In this document: positions 23,692-34,175 of the stretch, piece after piece
Position numbering within the stretch: position 1 is the stretch's first letter
How the letters are laid out: the number at the start of each line of letters is the position of its first letter
Program-made: the position numbers and the translations under genes
Assembly: GCF_021462225.1 (NCBI RefSeq)
Contig: NC_061816.1
Coordinates: forward strand, 7,899,390 to 7,963,389
Length of the DNA stretch: 64,000 bases
Origin: Girardinichthys multiradiatus
Lineage: Eukaryota > Chordata > Actinopteri > Cyprinodontiformes > Goodeidae
Reading direction: 5' to 3'
Notes under the pieces: generated by a model
What the model was told of the DNA's origin: nothing
The model's input: the letters and a program-made list of their open reading frames with translations, nothing else
Database searches by the model: none

Positions 23692-25306
23692 TTAAAAATA
23701 AAAAATAAAAACTCACTCACTGATGAACACAAAAAATGAAGGGCATATTATATCTTATAATCTTAGTTTGTTTTACCCAGTTTTATAGATACAACATACA
23801 GTTTCAGTCAGCTTTGTATTTAGTTCAAGTAACTAAAGTTTGTTTAACATGAAACAGACATTTATTTCACAAAAACAGAAAGTCAAACACAGACATTTGG
23901 CCACATGAAAGTTTAAATAACCTGTTTGTAAAAGAATTAGGAAAAATTGAAGACAGATCTATGAACTTTCCTATAGTTATCAGTATTTTTAATACAGGTA
24001 GAACCTTTGCTATCTTTATATGATTTTTCGGAAAAGATTCTGGAAACCTTATTAAGATATAAATTTGGCAAAGATCATCAGAACATCAGACCTTTATTAG
24101 CGCTTTTAATGTCCCTCAAAGATGCATTACAATGAAATCAGTCATTCCCATTCACACACATTCACACACTACTTACTTATTTCTCTGTCAGAGTAATTTT
24201 TATTTGCAAAGATTTGAACATAATTTGACTTCTATTATTCTTAAAATGCACATTGTTTCCTCATAACCCCTTTTGTTTCCACAAGGTCTGTTTTGAACGC
24301 TTCAATTCTTTTTTTTTTTTATTCACCAAGAATCAATAAGGTGTTCTTAGTGGGTCCACCTTAAAGGTGTTATCTGTTGGGTGTCATGTTATCATTGTCA
24401 GGTCAGTGAGGTTCATAAGTCAGTCAGAACCTTGGTCATTTGTTCTGTGCTCATAATGTTTCATAGATCCAGCCTATGATTAGTCAGCAAAACTTCCACC
24501 TATAGGAGAAAAAATGATTGTTAATGAATGAGCTGCATTTCCTAGGAACACTGTCTTCCTCCTGGATGAGCATCACCTGTTGAAAAACTTTCATCATTGT
24601 TTGTTTCACATATTCAATCAGATCTTTATATTATACCAGTAGGTGAAGTTGTTAGTATCTCATGTAGACTGACATATACTGTTGCATTTGGAGAAGATCT
24701 CAGATTAAATAAACTTAGTTAGAGCTTCAATCCAGGTTCATTTTATGTCTGCAGACTTTAGCCAATTTTTCTTTTCTTTCTTTTTTTTTTATACATAAAG
24801 AGCAAGATTCAAAACATTTTCAAAAGGCAGATTGTGGCAGAATGTAAACAAAACTGCTTATTGATTGACAAAATAACATTCAAGCACACAATCACCATAT
24901 TAAAAGGCTCTACTTCTAGAGAATCACTAAACTTCTGGGGTCCGGTTTTGGCCCGCGGACCTTGAGTTTGACACATGCAGGGTAGAGTTACAATTTTTTC
25001 AGACCTTTCAGCAGAGACAGGCTTCTGCTGTTTGCAGAAGTTTTATCTTTGTTTTCAGGCAGCTGCATCTCTTTGTCAAGGTCGTTTCACAGAGCTGAAA
25101 TTTAACTTCTCTCAAAGAGGAAAAATCAAGAATGCACACAATCTGAGCCAAATATGGAATTATTTCCCTGTAAAATGAATCTTTTGCATTTTATCATGAT
25201 ATTGTTGGTAGTATAACACCATAGAATGATTTTTAAAGCACCTGTTTCTCACTAATGCTTGCCTACAAAATCTTTTACTCTCAGATTACTTCTTTAACAA
25301 CTCTAG
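23692..25306. other. About 1.6 kb of non-retroviral-looking DNA inside the provirus
   Basis: Between the RNase H and nucleocapsid remnants no retroviral motif is visible on either strand. The stretch 24090-24170 resembles a dispersed fish repeat (cctttattagcgcttttaat ... cattcacacacattcacaca). At 24936-24980, ggttttggcccgcggaccttgagtttgacac resembles the degenerate end of a hAT-type element. T-rich runs occur at 24308-24320 and 24780-24790. The block replaces protease, reverse transcriptase and most of Gag. Confidence 0.7.
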
Positions 25307-25420
25307 TCATTGTTCACTGGGTTGTCCAGTTGGACAGTTTCCATGTTGTCCACATTGTAACCTCCTCTTTTAACTTCCTTTACCACGTCCTCTAAAACCA
25401 CCTCTTAGTCTTTATAATTT
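25307..25420 (-). pseudogene. gag: gag remnant: nucleocapsid-like segment
   Basis: The minus-strand frame reads RLRGGFRGRGKGS, a stop, KRRLQCGQHGNCPTGQP and a final stop at 25307-25309. An Arg/Gly-rich stretch followed by a Cys/His cluster fits the RNA-binding end of retroviral Gag, though the zinc knuckle is incomplete. Two stops break the frame and the capsid domain upstream is missing. Confidence 0.6.
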
Positions 25421-25556
25421 GGGGCTACCTTGGTATTCTAAACTGGGATGGGTGGCAGTCCGCCCCCCTTTATTTGTTTTCATTATTGCTAATTTTAGAT
25501 CCCCTTGTAATTTTAAGACATCCTTTGTATCTAATTTGCCCAAAAACCCATGTTTT

Positions 25557-25679
25557 TTATTTTTTATTCCATCTATGACAGATCATACCTGCTCCTTTTA
25601 CATAGTTCTCCATAAACTTTACCTCCCCTTCTAAGTCAATTAGTTTACTTTGTTTCTCTTTACTTTGCCCCTTTCCCAT
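25557..25679 (-). pseudogene. gag: gag remnant: Gag start with myristoylation motif
   Basis: The ORF starts at ATG 25679 with MGKGQSKEKQSK and stops after 40 codons at 25557. Gly2 with Ser6 fits the N-myristoylation pattern of retroviral matrix proteins, and the Lys-rich start fits membrane targeting. A second frame continues downstream (GFLGKLDTKDVLKLQGDLKL) until the nucleocapsid-like part, so a frameshift and a large deletion removed most of matrix and all of capsid. Confidence 0.75.
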
Positions 25680-26419
25680 TTTGAACTAGATTTAGATCCA
25701 GTATGTTTTTTAATACCTGGTGTATTCTAAATACTGGATTTATGTATTTGAAAACAGGATGGTGATCAAGAAGTCAGTTGTGGTAAAATCCACTTCAACC
25801 CTGTTCAGGTGGGATTTTCTTGCCTACAAGCATCCACAAAGGCTCACCATTTACTATCTGTTTTCAGTTTATATGAAAGGTAAGGACCTAATGGTCATTA
25901 CGATTCCATTCACTCTTCCACACGTTTTTCAGTCACACTTTTTTACGCGTTTTACTCTTACTGTAATTACTTTCACAAAAACATAACAGAGGACTCCGCC
26001 GTCCTGTGTAGAGTTTAATTAGTCTATTTCAACTAAGGGAGTCTACCCTCCTGCGGAATTTAACTGTCTATTTTAGTTCAACAGAGGACTCCGCCGTCCT
26101 GTGTAGAGTTTAATTAGTCTATTTCAACTAAGGGAGTCTACCCTCCTGCGGAATTTAACTGTTTATTTTAGTTCACCTGATAGTGTCTAGAATTGTCAGG
26201 GTTTCTCTATACTGTACTATTTTAGGTCATTTGCATTTCATCACTCATTCCTTTTAAATGAAAGACCTACTCACTGGTTCTCTGTGTCCTCGGGAGTACC
26301 GTCAGCCGTCAGACCCCAGCCTGTCAGGGAGGGACCAGTCCCGGAAAGGGTATTAGTACTGTGGCCACAGATTTGTCTGGAATCTCACTCACCCACTGGG
26401 ATCGTCAAGCGTCTTGGTC
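25680..26419 (-). promoter_or_regulatory. Retroviral 5' leader
   Basis: About 740 bases lie between the primer-binding site and the Gag start. No ORF of note is seen. This is where the splice donor for env and the RNA packaging signal would lie; neither can be placed with confidence. Confidence 0.55.
25986..26175. repeat. Tandem duplication of 95 bp in the leader
   Basis: Two head-to-tail copies start near 25986 and 26081 (agaggactccgccgtcctgt ... cctcctgcggaatttaactg). They differ by about one base (ctgtctatttt versus ctgtttatttt) plus the junction. GC-rich short segments within the unit could pair. Confidence 0.93.
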
Positions 26420-26436
26420 TCCGGCTCGAAGGACCA
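26420..26436 (-). promoter_or_regulatory. Primer-binding site for tRNA-Tyr
   Basis: On the minus strand the site reads TGGTCCTTCGAGCCGGA, complementary to the 3' end of vertebrate tRNA-Tyr (TCCGGCTCGAAGGA plus CCA). It is separated from the LTR by four bases, longer than usual. It confirms the element's orientation. Confidence 0.85.
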
Positions 26437-26440
26437 TTTA

Positions 26441-26821
26441 TGTTAGGTTTAAACACCAAACACTTTCACAATTCTGCACAAAGAAAGACACAGAGAAGTT
26501 AGTTCATTTTAACCTGCAGGTGAGAGTGTCTCAGAGGCTGCTCAATTACAATCCTCCAAACACACTCTGAAGACAGCCTCTGCTCCCTCTGCATTTTATT
26601 GATAAGAGATAAGAGAAAAAACGCCCTGGTTACAAAATGCTCCAACCACTAAAGGGAGGGATGCACACTCATAAGATTGGATACAGCTGCACCGACAGAA
26701 TGTTCTAGAACATCCTGTCTCTATCTTGCAGCTCTTGTACATATAAGATATAATCACTCTGAACAGCAAGCTTCACTTCTATTAAAGTTAAAACATATAT
26801 AATCATTAATTGACCCTAACA
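26441..26821 (-). repeat. 5' LTR of endogenous retrovirus
   Basis: This is the second copy of the 381-bp LTR, indistinguishable by eye from 20435-20815. It precedes the primer site in element orientation, so it is the 5' LTR and would drive transcription toward lower coordinates. The minus-strand AATAAA lies at 26594-26599. Confidence 0.95.
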
Positions 26822-26826
26822 CTACT
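26822..26826. repeat. Target-site duplication (ctact), high-coordinate side
   Basis: Exact match to 20430-20434 on the other side of the provirus. Confidence 0.93.
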
Positions 26827-26989
26827 CATCAACAAATCACAACTGAAGAATTTGGACTCCAGTGTTTCCTGAAGCAAGAAGGTTTAGGATTCATTTGAGA
26901 TCTAGATGCAGTTTTCTCATAATGATTTAATTTATTTAGGGAAACCAACCAGGCCGTGGGAAAAAATATCTGCCCTCCTTGCTAAATCA

Positions 26990-27410
26990 TGAATGACCTG
27001 TGATTAACCACAAAGCCAGACCTGTGGAATCAATAAAGTACTTAAACAGAACTGGTCTGACAACACGAAGTAGGATGAAAGATCTGAAATAGCAACACAA
27101 CATGCTCCTATCTCAAGAAATAATAAACACAAAAATTAAGAACAGATTAAAAGGCTGTTTCCAATGGAGGAGGTCACAGAAGAACCCAGAACATCTAAAG
27201 CTCTGCAGGCCACATTTGGTCCAGTTAAGTTCACGATTCAACAATAAGAAACACTCTCTATGGGAGAGTTACAAGACCACAACCACTGCTGACCCACAAG
27301 ACCCATCTCACATGTGCCAAAAACAAAATATTCTTTGTACTGACTAGACAAAGGTGGACAATTCTAGAAGGTGTGGATCTCCTGACATCTCCTGACAATT
27401 AATGCTATTG
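26990..27410 (+). mobile_element. Decayed Tc1-type transposon, 5' half
   Basis: The stretch ctgacaacacgaagtaggat, gaggtcacagaagaacccag, acatctaaagctctgcaggc and acccatctcacatgtgccaa follows the N-terminal transposase part of the Tc1 family whose minus-strand copy lies at 45230-46650 and whose plus-strand sister lies at 60880-61640. Frameshifts are frequent. Confidence 0.7.
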
Positions 27411-28560
27411 GGCGATTTTAAACGGCCAACCTTGGCATTGGTGCATAGCAGTGTCCAGTGAAGACAAAGGCAATTTTAAAATGACTTATATTCTTTAAAA
27501 CCCAATAGGTTGCTTATCATTTCTTTACATATTAGTTTTAAGATTTTTACCTTTTATTGTTTGGCCTTTAAATGGTTTGGACTTTGACAGCGAATGGAAA
27601 AAATCTTCACATGGATGGAGGATCTGCTCACAGGGTCTCTTGAAAAGAGTTTGAATTTACTGCACCCAGATAAAGTAAGAGACAAACCACTCAAATGGAA
27701 ACAAAGAGTAATTAAATCTTTTCTTTTTTTCACAATAAAAAAGCTGACATAATATAAAATGGAATTGACAGAAATGCTAAATAAAATTGCTTTATAATTA
27801 TAAAATAAGTTTCCAGCCAAATTTAAAAATAAAAAGTTAGCTTCATAGTAGATAAGTGTGGGGTTTTGTGCCTCCTTGGCAGCAGTCTGTCTCTAGCTTT
27901 AGTGTTTGCAGCTTGTTTGCATGCCTACAGCTGAGATTCAGCGTCTTTCCCAAGGACGCTTTTGCAAGATGGACACTTTCCAGAGAGCAGCTCTGTTTAC
28001 CCACCGGACTTCAGTCAGTGTTTTGCCATTCTTGCAACTTGAAATGTGTCAAGCAAGAACAGATTTCCTTTCATATTCTGGCCTTCTTCACTTTTAGGTG
28101 ACAGCTGCTGAGCTGGCACATGTGCATCATGCTCTTAAGGAATGGTGTAGGTATGACAGCAGCGCTGACGGTGCACACGGGCAGGAGACGCTCTGTGGAT
28201 CTTTTGTGACTGGGAAAAAAGATACCAAGTTGAAGAACCAAAGTAAAAGCAATTTACTGGAGCCAAGGGGGAAATATTTAGGGTCAAGTGAGCTTCATTT
28301 TTTCAATATTCTCTGTACATGAAGTCCAGATGTGAAATTCTTAAGATTCCTACATATTTATGTGAAACTGCTGGGTTGTACAATGTAATAAAAAAGTTAT
28401 TTTAATTCCCCCCTTTACAGATTTCATCTGTTTTGTCACAAATGATTCACAGCATCAACTAATTTTATTATCAGACAAAGATAGAAAATACTAAATGCAG
28501 TTCTCAAACAATGATTTCACTAATCAAAGAAAGCTAACCAAATCAATTCTGCTGGATCTG
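27411..28560. other. Non-coding stretch with second copy of the 47-bp GC-rich repeat
   Basis: No recognised gene. The copy at 28159-28205 (gcagcgctgacggtgcacac ... ggatctttt) matches 15816-15862 at 43 of 47 bases. ORFs of 74-88 codons around it have no recognisable domain. Confidence 0.5.
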
Positions 28561-28564
28561 AGAA

Positions 28565-29370
28565 ACATATTAGCCCTCAAACATGAAACCTGTTTGTGCC
28601 ACCAAAAGTTGCAACTAATCCCAGCTGGCAATGAGTCTTCAAAATCACTGTAGGCAAATGTTGGCCCACTCTTCTTTGCAGAATTGATGTTGATTTAGCC
28701 ACATAACAGGGTTTTTTAAGGGGAAGCTGCCACGGCATTTTAATTTAAGTTTGGATGTTGACTAGGCTAACCTAAACCATTGTCCAGTTGTCCAGGTCCT
28801 AAAGCAGCAAAGCAAACTTAGACCTCACACTGCCACCACCTGTTTGACAGTTGGTATGATTTATAGTTATGATGTTATAGTTTAACATATAATGCATAGA
28901 ATAGGTGTAATGACCTTCTCTGAAATGCTGTTAGTTTTACACCAGTTGTAGAAGGATGCACACCTTCTAAAAGTCTGAAATGTGAGACGGGCCTTTGTGC
29001 TCTTTTGGGTCAGTGGTTTTGACTTTGGAACTCTCCCATGGAGGTCATTTTTGCCCTTTTCTATTGATGAATCATACACTTGGACCTTAACTGAGCCAAG
29101 TGACGACTGCAGAGCTTTAGACATTGTTCTTCTGTGACCTCCTGGATGAGTCTTCTCGAGTAATTGTGGCTGGTCATCCTCTCCTAGGAAGGTTCAGTCA
29201 CCGTGTTTCTCCTCTGTTCTTGAATTTCTTTAAGGCATGGTGTGTTGCTGATTAAAATTAAACCGACTTCATGTTGTTAGACAGGTTCTAGTACAGTGGT
29301 TTTGTGATTCCACAGGTCAGACAGGGACCAGGCCTGGGTGTAGTTGGTGAAACTGGACCAAAAAACGATA
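28565..29370 (-). mobile_element. Decayed Tc1-type transposon, minus strand
   Basis: In reverse the sequence follows a Tc1 element: cacactgccaccacctgttt gacagttggtatg corresponds to the VPTVKHGGGS region, gacctcctggatgagtcttc to the linker, and gaatttctttaaggcatggt to the transposase start. Deletions and stops are many. Confidence 0.75.
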
Positions 29371-31415
29371 TTAGCCCTTTTTTAACATTGGGTTTGGTGC
29401 AATAAGTAAAACTGGGCTGATATTAATAACCGATGTGTTGCCGATGGGGGAATGTGTTTCGGGAGGGGGTTGGTCATGTAGTATTTGTTTGGTCATGTGA
29501 CAATGATGGGGATGAAGCAGGAAAGCAGTTTTCAGAGGAGTGGTCATTTTTCATGGTTTAAAAGGGGTAGGGAAATGTATATATACTATTGATAAATATC
29601 GGTTATCGACCATATCAGCAATATTAATATCGCATATCCGCCCAAAATGTTATATTTTTTGTATTTCCTCAGATTATCTTTGTCTGATATGAAAACTAGT
29701 TAGTTCTGAAACACTTATGGTAACAGCATGCATGTGGAAGTGATCGGTTGGGATTCTCAGAGGTAGCTGCTATGACTCAATCAAATGTGTTTACGGTGGT
29801 CATTTCTAAAGACCTCACAGAAGTTCCAGAAACATATCAGCCATCTGAAAAAGAAGTCTAGAGCCCAAAAATTGCTCATCTCCTGATTTATAGGAGCTAG
29901 TTTTCACAAGCTTTCAGAACTTTCCCTGTAGAGCCCTCAACACGTCCTCCTCACACCCCACCCAAACACTAACGACAAAGGGAGCTGAAGGTAGAATGAG
30001 TGTGGATGCATGATTTCACAGGTCGGCTTTAATGCCTGTCTGCGATGCTGCAAAAGGGGCATTTCACTCTGTGAGTTTATTGAGCGGGTCCTTTTGGCCT
30101 CAGCTGAAGTGACCATCTGATCAGCCATCCTTTGCTTCACAGTTTATGAACTTCAAAGGTGCCATGGCCAGTAGTGAGCCGATGATGGACTGTGCGGATG
30201 TGAAATAGGACCGGGTTAGCTGTGTAATTTTAAATGGGTGGGTGGGGTGACACAGCATCCTGTGAGTGGAGAGTGTGGGTGGGTAACAAATGAGTCAGTG
30301 AAGCAGCATAGTGAGGCACCAGGGGCTGTGATGCTTCAGGAGTAAACAGTAGGAATACAAAGCAGAGCCAGGTTGATGGGTTTGTAACACCTGAAGAGGT
30401 GATTCAGACTCAAGATTCAATGCAGTCTGCTTGATAGACAGTTTTATAATTATTGGCATTTTAGGATCAACTAAATCTGACTGTACTGGATTATAAATGG
30501 ACACAGTTGCATCTATCTATTTTGATCTGTACTGACACACTTGGACTGCGTTAGATTGTGTGTTCAGATTAATTAAACCTGTTTATCACTTTGTGGTGAC
30601 ATTTGATGTGAAGTCGCGCTATTAAAATAAAAAATAAAAAATTTCTACAGTTTTTTAGTGATGTACAATATATCTATATAACATCATGTTGGTCATTTTT
30701 TAACATATCGGCGTTGTCCCAAATGTAAAACTGGGCCGATATTGGTATCAGTACTTATCTCCATCTTGTTGTGATGTCAGCAGTGTGGTCATTTTTTCAG
30801 GGTGTCAAAAGGGTCAGAAATTTGCGTTTCCCAACCCAGGGTATACATTTCTGCATGTTTTATAGATCACACCCCATATAAAGAGCTGAGTAATTATCTT
30901 CAGATCTTCATAATAAGCTGTTCTGGACCTGGAAGACGAGAATCGAGAAACATTGATTTCAAGAGCGAACAAGTGAAGAACAGCGTAATGCTAAACATGT
31001 GATCACTGGTCTGATTTGGCAGGAAAATAGTCTAAGATGCACTAAGTAGCAATAAAACCCGTGAATAAGAGCACTGTGTTTTCCTAGCTAGCTCTCCTGC
31101 AGATACCTCCACCATGCTTTCTGTAAAACACAGTTTGTGATTTGAGTAACGTTTGGTTCTGTTGGTGAAAACTTTAGGAGTTTCTGTTGATTGCGGAATA
31201 ACCTGTGCTGGGTTGAGGTTTTTTGTGGGTTTAATGGTTTTACGTTCCTAAAACCCCACTGAAACTGACCTTGTGTTCTAACAAATTTCACAAATCCCTA
31301 ACCTTGCTTTAAATCATCTGTAGCTCAGTTCAAATTTCCATCCATCCATCTACCCATCCATCTTTTGATGCGGAGAAGCAGCGGCTCAAGAACCATGGAG
31401 TCAGACTTAGAGGAG
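29371..31415. other. Non-coding stretch
   Basis: No recognised gene. ORFs are under 70 codons. ATCC units at 31341-31362 precede the SINE. Confidence 0.5.
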
Positions 31416-31427
31416 ATGTTCAAATGT

Positions 31428-31780
31428 CAGTCCGTCATTTTCTATCGCTTATTCCATAGTGGGTCACGGGGGAGCTGGTGCCTATCTCCAGCAGTCTATG
31501 GGCGAGAGGCAGGGTACACCCTGGACAGGTCGCCAGTCCATTGCAGGGCAACACACAAACAACCATTCACACAGTCATTCATACACCTAAGGGCAATTTA
31601 GAGAGACCAATTAACCTAACAGGCATGTCTTTGGACTGTGGGAGGAAGCCGGAGTACCCGGTGAGAACCCTTACGCATGCACGGGGAGAACATGCAAACT
31701 CCATGCAGAAAGACCCCAGGCTGGGAATCGAACCTAGGACCTTCTTGCTGCAAGGCAACAGTGCTACCAACTGCACCACC
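31428..31780 (-). mobile_element. tRNA-derived SINE, full length, minus strand
   Basis: On the minus strand the element begins with an internal Pol III promoter: A box in ggtggtgcagttggtagcac (about 31767-31778 reversed) and B box GGTTCGATTCC (31724-31734 reversed), as in a tRNA. The body follows and ends toward 31428 near a CAGT-type tail. Both ends are flanked by the same 12 bases, atgttcaaatgt (31416-31427 and 31781-31792), the target duplication of LINE-driven insertion. ORFs of 69-117 codons across it are artefacts. The family name was not assigned. Confidence 0.92.
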
Positions 31781-31792
31781 ATGTTCAAATGT

Positions 31793-33415
31793 AATTATTA
31801 TTATTTTAGATTTTGGGTTACAACTCTTTAAAGGAGATTTATGTAACACAGGAGTGCATCATGCATCCAGAGAAAGCATCGATGGATTCAAGTAATGCTT
31901 GAATAATTGGTAGATCAATAATGTATTGACAGATTACAAGCAGAGATAGACATCTGTCATCATATCTTCATGCAGGAGCTCATATCTCCATCACTTTCAA
32001 CTTTTGTTTTTTTCACTGTTGGCACGCACAATCTCAGAGTTGAACAGATGTGTAATTTTAATCATTAAATTTATTTGACATTTAAATATAAGTTCATTAA
32101 ATGTGTCAAAGGCTTTAGAGTGACAGTTAGAGATTATATGAAGTTTAATGTTGTCACAGCTTATTTTTAGGGGGCTTCTGTCCTGCATCCAAAACTTTAT
32201 GTAGTATTTTCTGATAATTCTGACCTCTGATGTATTTTGACCATAAGAATAATAAAGGTATAAAACTTGTAAAGGAGGAAAATAACCCTATTTTGTTAAA
32301 GAGAGTCATTAAATTCATCATCATATGTGAATAATTTAAGCTAAAGTTTTACACCCCCATTTTTCATATAGAGGAAAGTGCCCACATGATACCTATTGGA
32401 GAGTCTGGAAATCCCATCGTCCCCAAACCTCCTTCATAATAAAACCGAGCATCTCAGGGGACGAAAGCTGCAAGAAGGTTTAATATATCCAACTAATAAA
32501 CATTCCCAACATTCAGTGTTAGGCACTTGGATGCCTGAGATCTGAATGTGTAACATTTCCTGAATAAATTAACTTTGTTTTAAAGTTTTAATTGCTGTAT
32601 TTCAGCCAGACAATTGGAATCAGGGGCCGCGGCTCACATCTGTCCAGCGCCTGTAACAGTTTGTGTCTGTGTGATAAATTTAATGAGTTCAGTCTTTGTG
32701 GAGAAAGATGACCTTTTAAAATGACATTGCCAGATGAAAAGACTCAGCTCAAACCAAATAACAGCAAATGTCTTCCCCGAGGTCCAGTGGCTGCTGATAG
32801 GTCTGATCAGAAACTCTCTGGGTTTGACAGGCTCTGATTCGAGGTGGCACTTCCTGCACATCTGCTGCATGCAAACCACACACACGGAGCTGCGCGTGAT
32901 TATAAACGAGCAGAAGTGCACATAAACAGTTTCTCAGATAGGCTTGCATCAGGAAATGCTGCAGGGGAGACTGTTGTCAGCAAAACTAAGAAAATATGTG
33001 TTAAATGAGGCAAAGCAAAGGAGCAGAAGGTCCTCTCACATCCTTCTTAGCAATGCTTCTGTTTCCAGCGCTCATCAACATTATGATCTAATCTGCACAG
33101 CCATATTGCCCTTTGATGCACTGGCTGCACGTGCCATTATGTTCACCATTAGCGGAAAGAGTTTCAAGAGGCTTTCATTACTACATACTGCAGCTTGGAA
33201 GAGCCTCAAGCCTCAGTAAGTGTGGTGAAGCTGTAAACCAAAGCAGAATATTGACTTCTTCTGAGGCACTGACCCCTGCTTCAAGACCAAACCTTGCCTT
33301 AGAAGATCTTTGGGAGGTTTGAACATCTTCTCATGCTGTAGCACTGCTTGATCAATGGTTTGAAGAATAGGGAGGAGGTGGTAAGCTTCAGGAAAGTGAG
33401 GAACATTTATAAGCT
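31793..33415. other. Non-coding stretch
   Basis: No recognised gene. The 91-codon frame at 32944-33219 is somewhat GC-richer than the flanks but lacks a recognised domain or a good splice donor. Confidence 0.45.
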
Positions 33416-33421
33416 TAAGGA

Positions 33422-33479
33422 AAATAATTACAAGCCATGAAGTAAAATGGTGACTTTACTGCATGGCTTGTAATTATTT
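33422..33479. repeat. Near-perfect 25-bp-stem hairpin
   Basis: Arms 33422-33446 and 33455-33479 are inverted copies with a single mismatch (33440/33461), separated by an 8-base loop. No transposon features surround it. Confidence 0.95.
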
Positions 33480-33734
33480 ACACATCTGCAAATTCATTAC
33501 AGATATGTGTTAATTAAATGTAATCATGTGTTTTATATGTCGTCATAATTGATGGTGGAGGAGCTAATCCCTTTCATATCTGACTAAAACTACTAGTTAT
33601 TGTCACATATATCAGTTATGTAAGATTAAAGTGACCTCATGACATCGACAACCAGTTCTTATCAAATATAAAACATGTTTAGGATTTTTGGCCTAGATTT
33701 ATTCATAATAGTTATTTTGTTTTCTGGGTCAGGC

Positions 33735-34175
33735 ATAAAATAAAACAAATTAAGACGTTGTCAGGTCACACACAGGTTTTCTGGCAGATTTAGTTCTGGA
33801 CTCTGGCTAGCCCATTGAAAAATGTTTGTTCTTCATCTGGTGAAGCAGTTTTTTGCAGATTTTGATTAATGCTTGGACCTACTGTGAAGCTGATCAATTT
33901 AGTTGCTCTAGATTTTCAGTGTTGACGCCTGACTGCTTTGGGTCAAAGGTCATAGGTATTTTGAGCTGTAGTAGTGGTGTACCGGTACCCGTATTCCTAC
34001 CTTAAATATCCAGTATGGCCCAGTCTGTTTGCCATCTGTGAGGTGCAGCAGTCTTCCTGTAGTGTAACATCCACGCAAAATGATGCTGCCGCCTCCGTAC
34101 TTTACAGTTGGAATGGTGGCTTCAGGCTTGCAAGCTTCCTCATTATATCCCCAAATGTAACCACGGTGATGCAAT
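33735..34175 (-). mobile_element. Decayed Tc1-type transposon, minus strand
   Basis: The minus strand at 33950-34174 encodes YNEEACKPEATIPTVKYGGG followed by SIILRGC, the region before and at the second catalytic Asp segment of Tc1 transposases. Upstream sequence (tagttctggactctggctag) belongs to the flank or 3' coding part of the same element. No intact frame remains. Confidence 0.75.

Larger units (their letters stand above)
20435..26821 (-). mobile_element. Young, gag-pol-defective endogenous retrovirus with intact env
   Basis: The 6387-bp element is bounded by paired LTRs and the 5-bp duplication ctact. Order on the minus strand: LTR, tRNA-Tyr primer site, leader with duplication, gag remnants, foreign block, pol remnants, tiny ORF, complete env, polypurine tract, LTR. 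Integrase motifs and env are of gamma/epsilon-retrovirus type. Matching LTRs point to recent integration, while gag and pol were already reduced or were lost soon after. It cannot replicate alone. Confidence 0.93.

Noticed and set aside
23457..23708. 83-codon plus-strand ORF
   Set aside because: It is antisense to the RNase H remnant of pol.
31724..31780. tRNA gene
   Set aside because: A and B boxes are present but belong to the SINE head; cloverleaf pairing is poor and the element continues into a SINE body with target duplications.
31478..31849. ORFs of 117, 77 and 69 codons
   Set aside because: They lie within the tRNA-derived SINE, which is non-coding.
32944..33219. 91-codon ORF as a possible host exon
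   Set aside because: No domain, and the following sequence is a weak donor lacking G at the last exon base.
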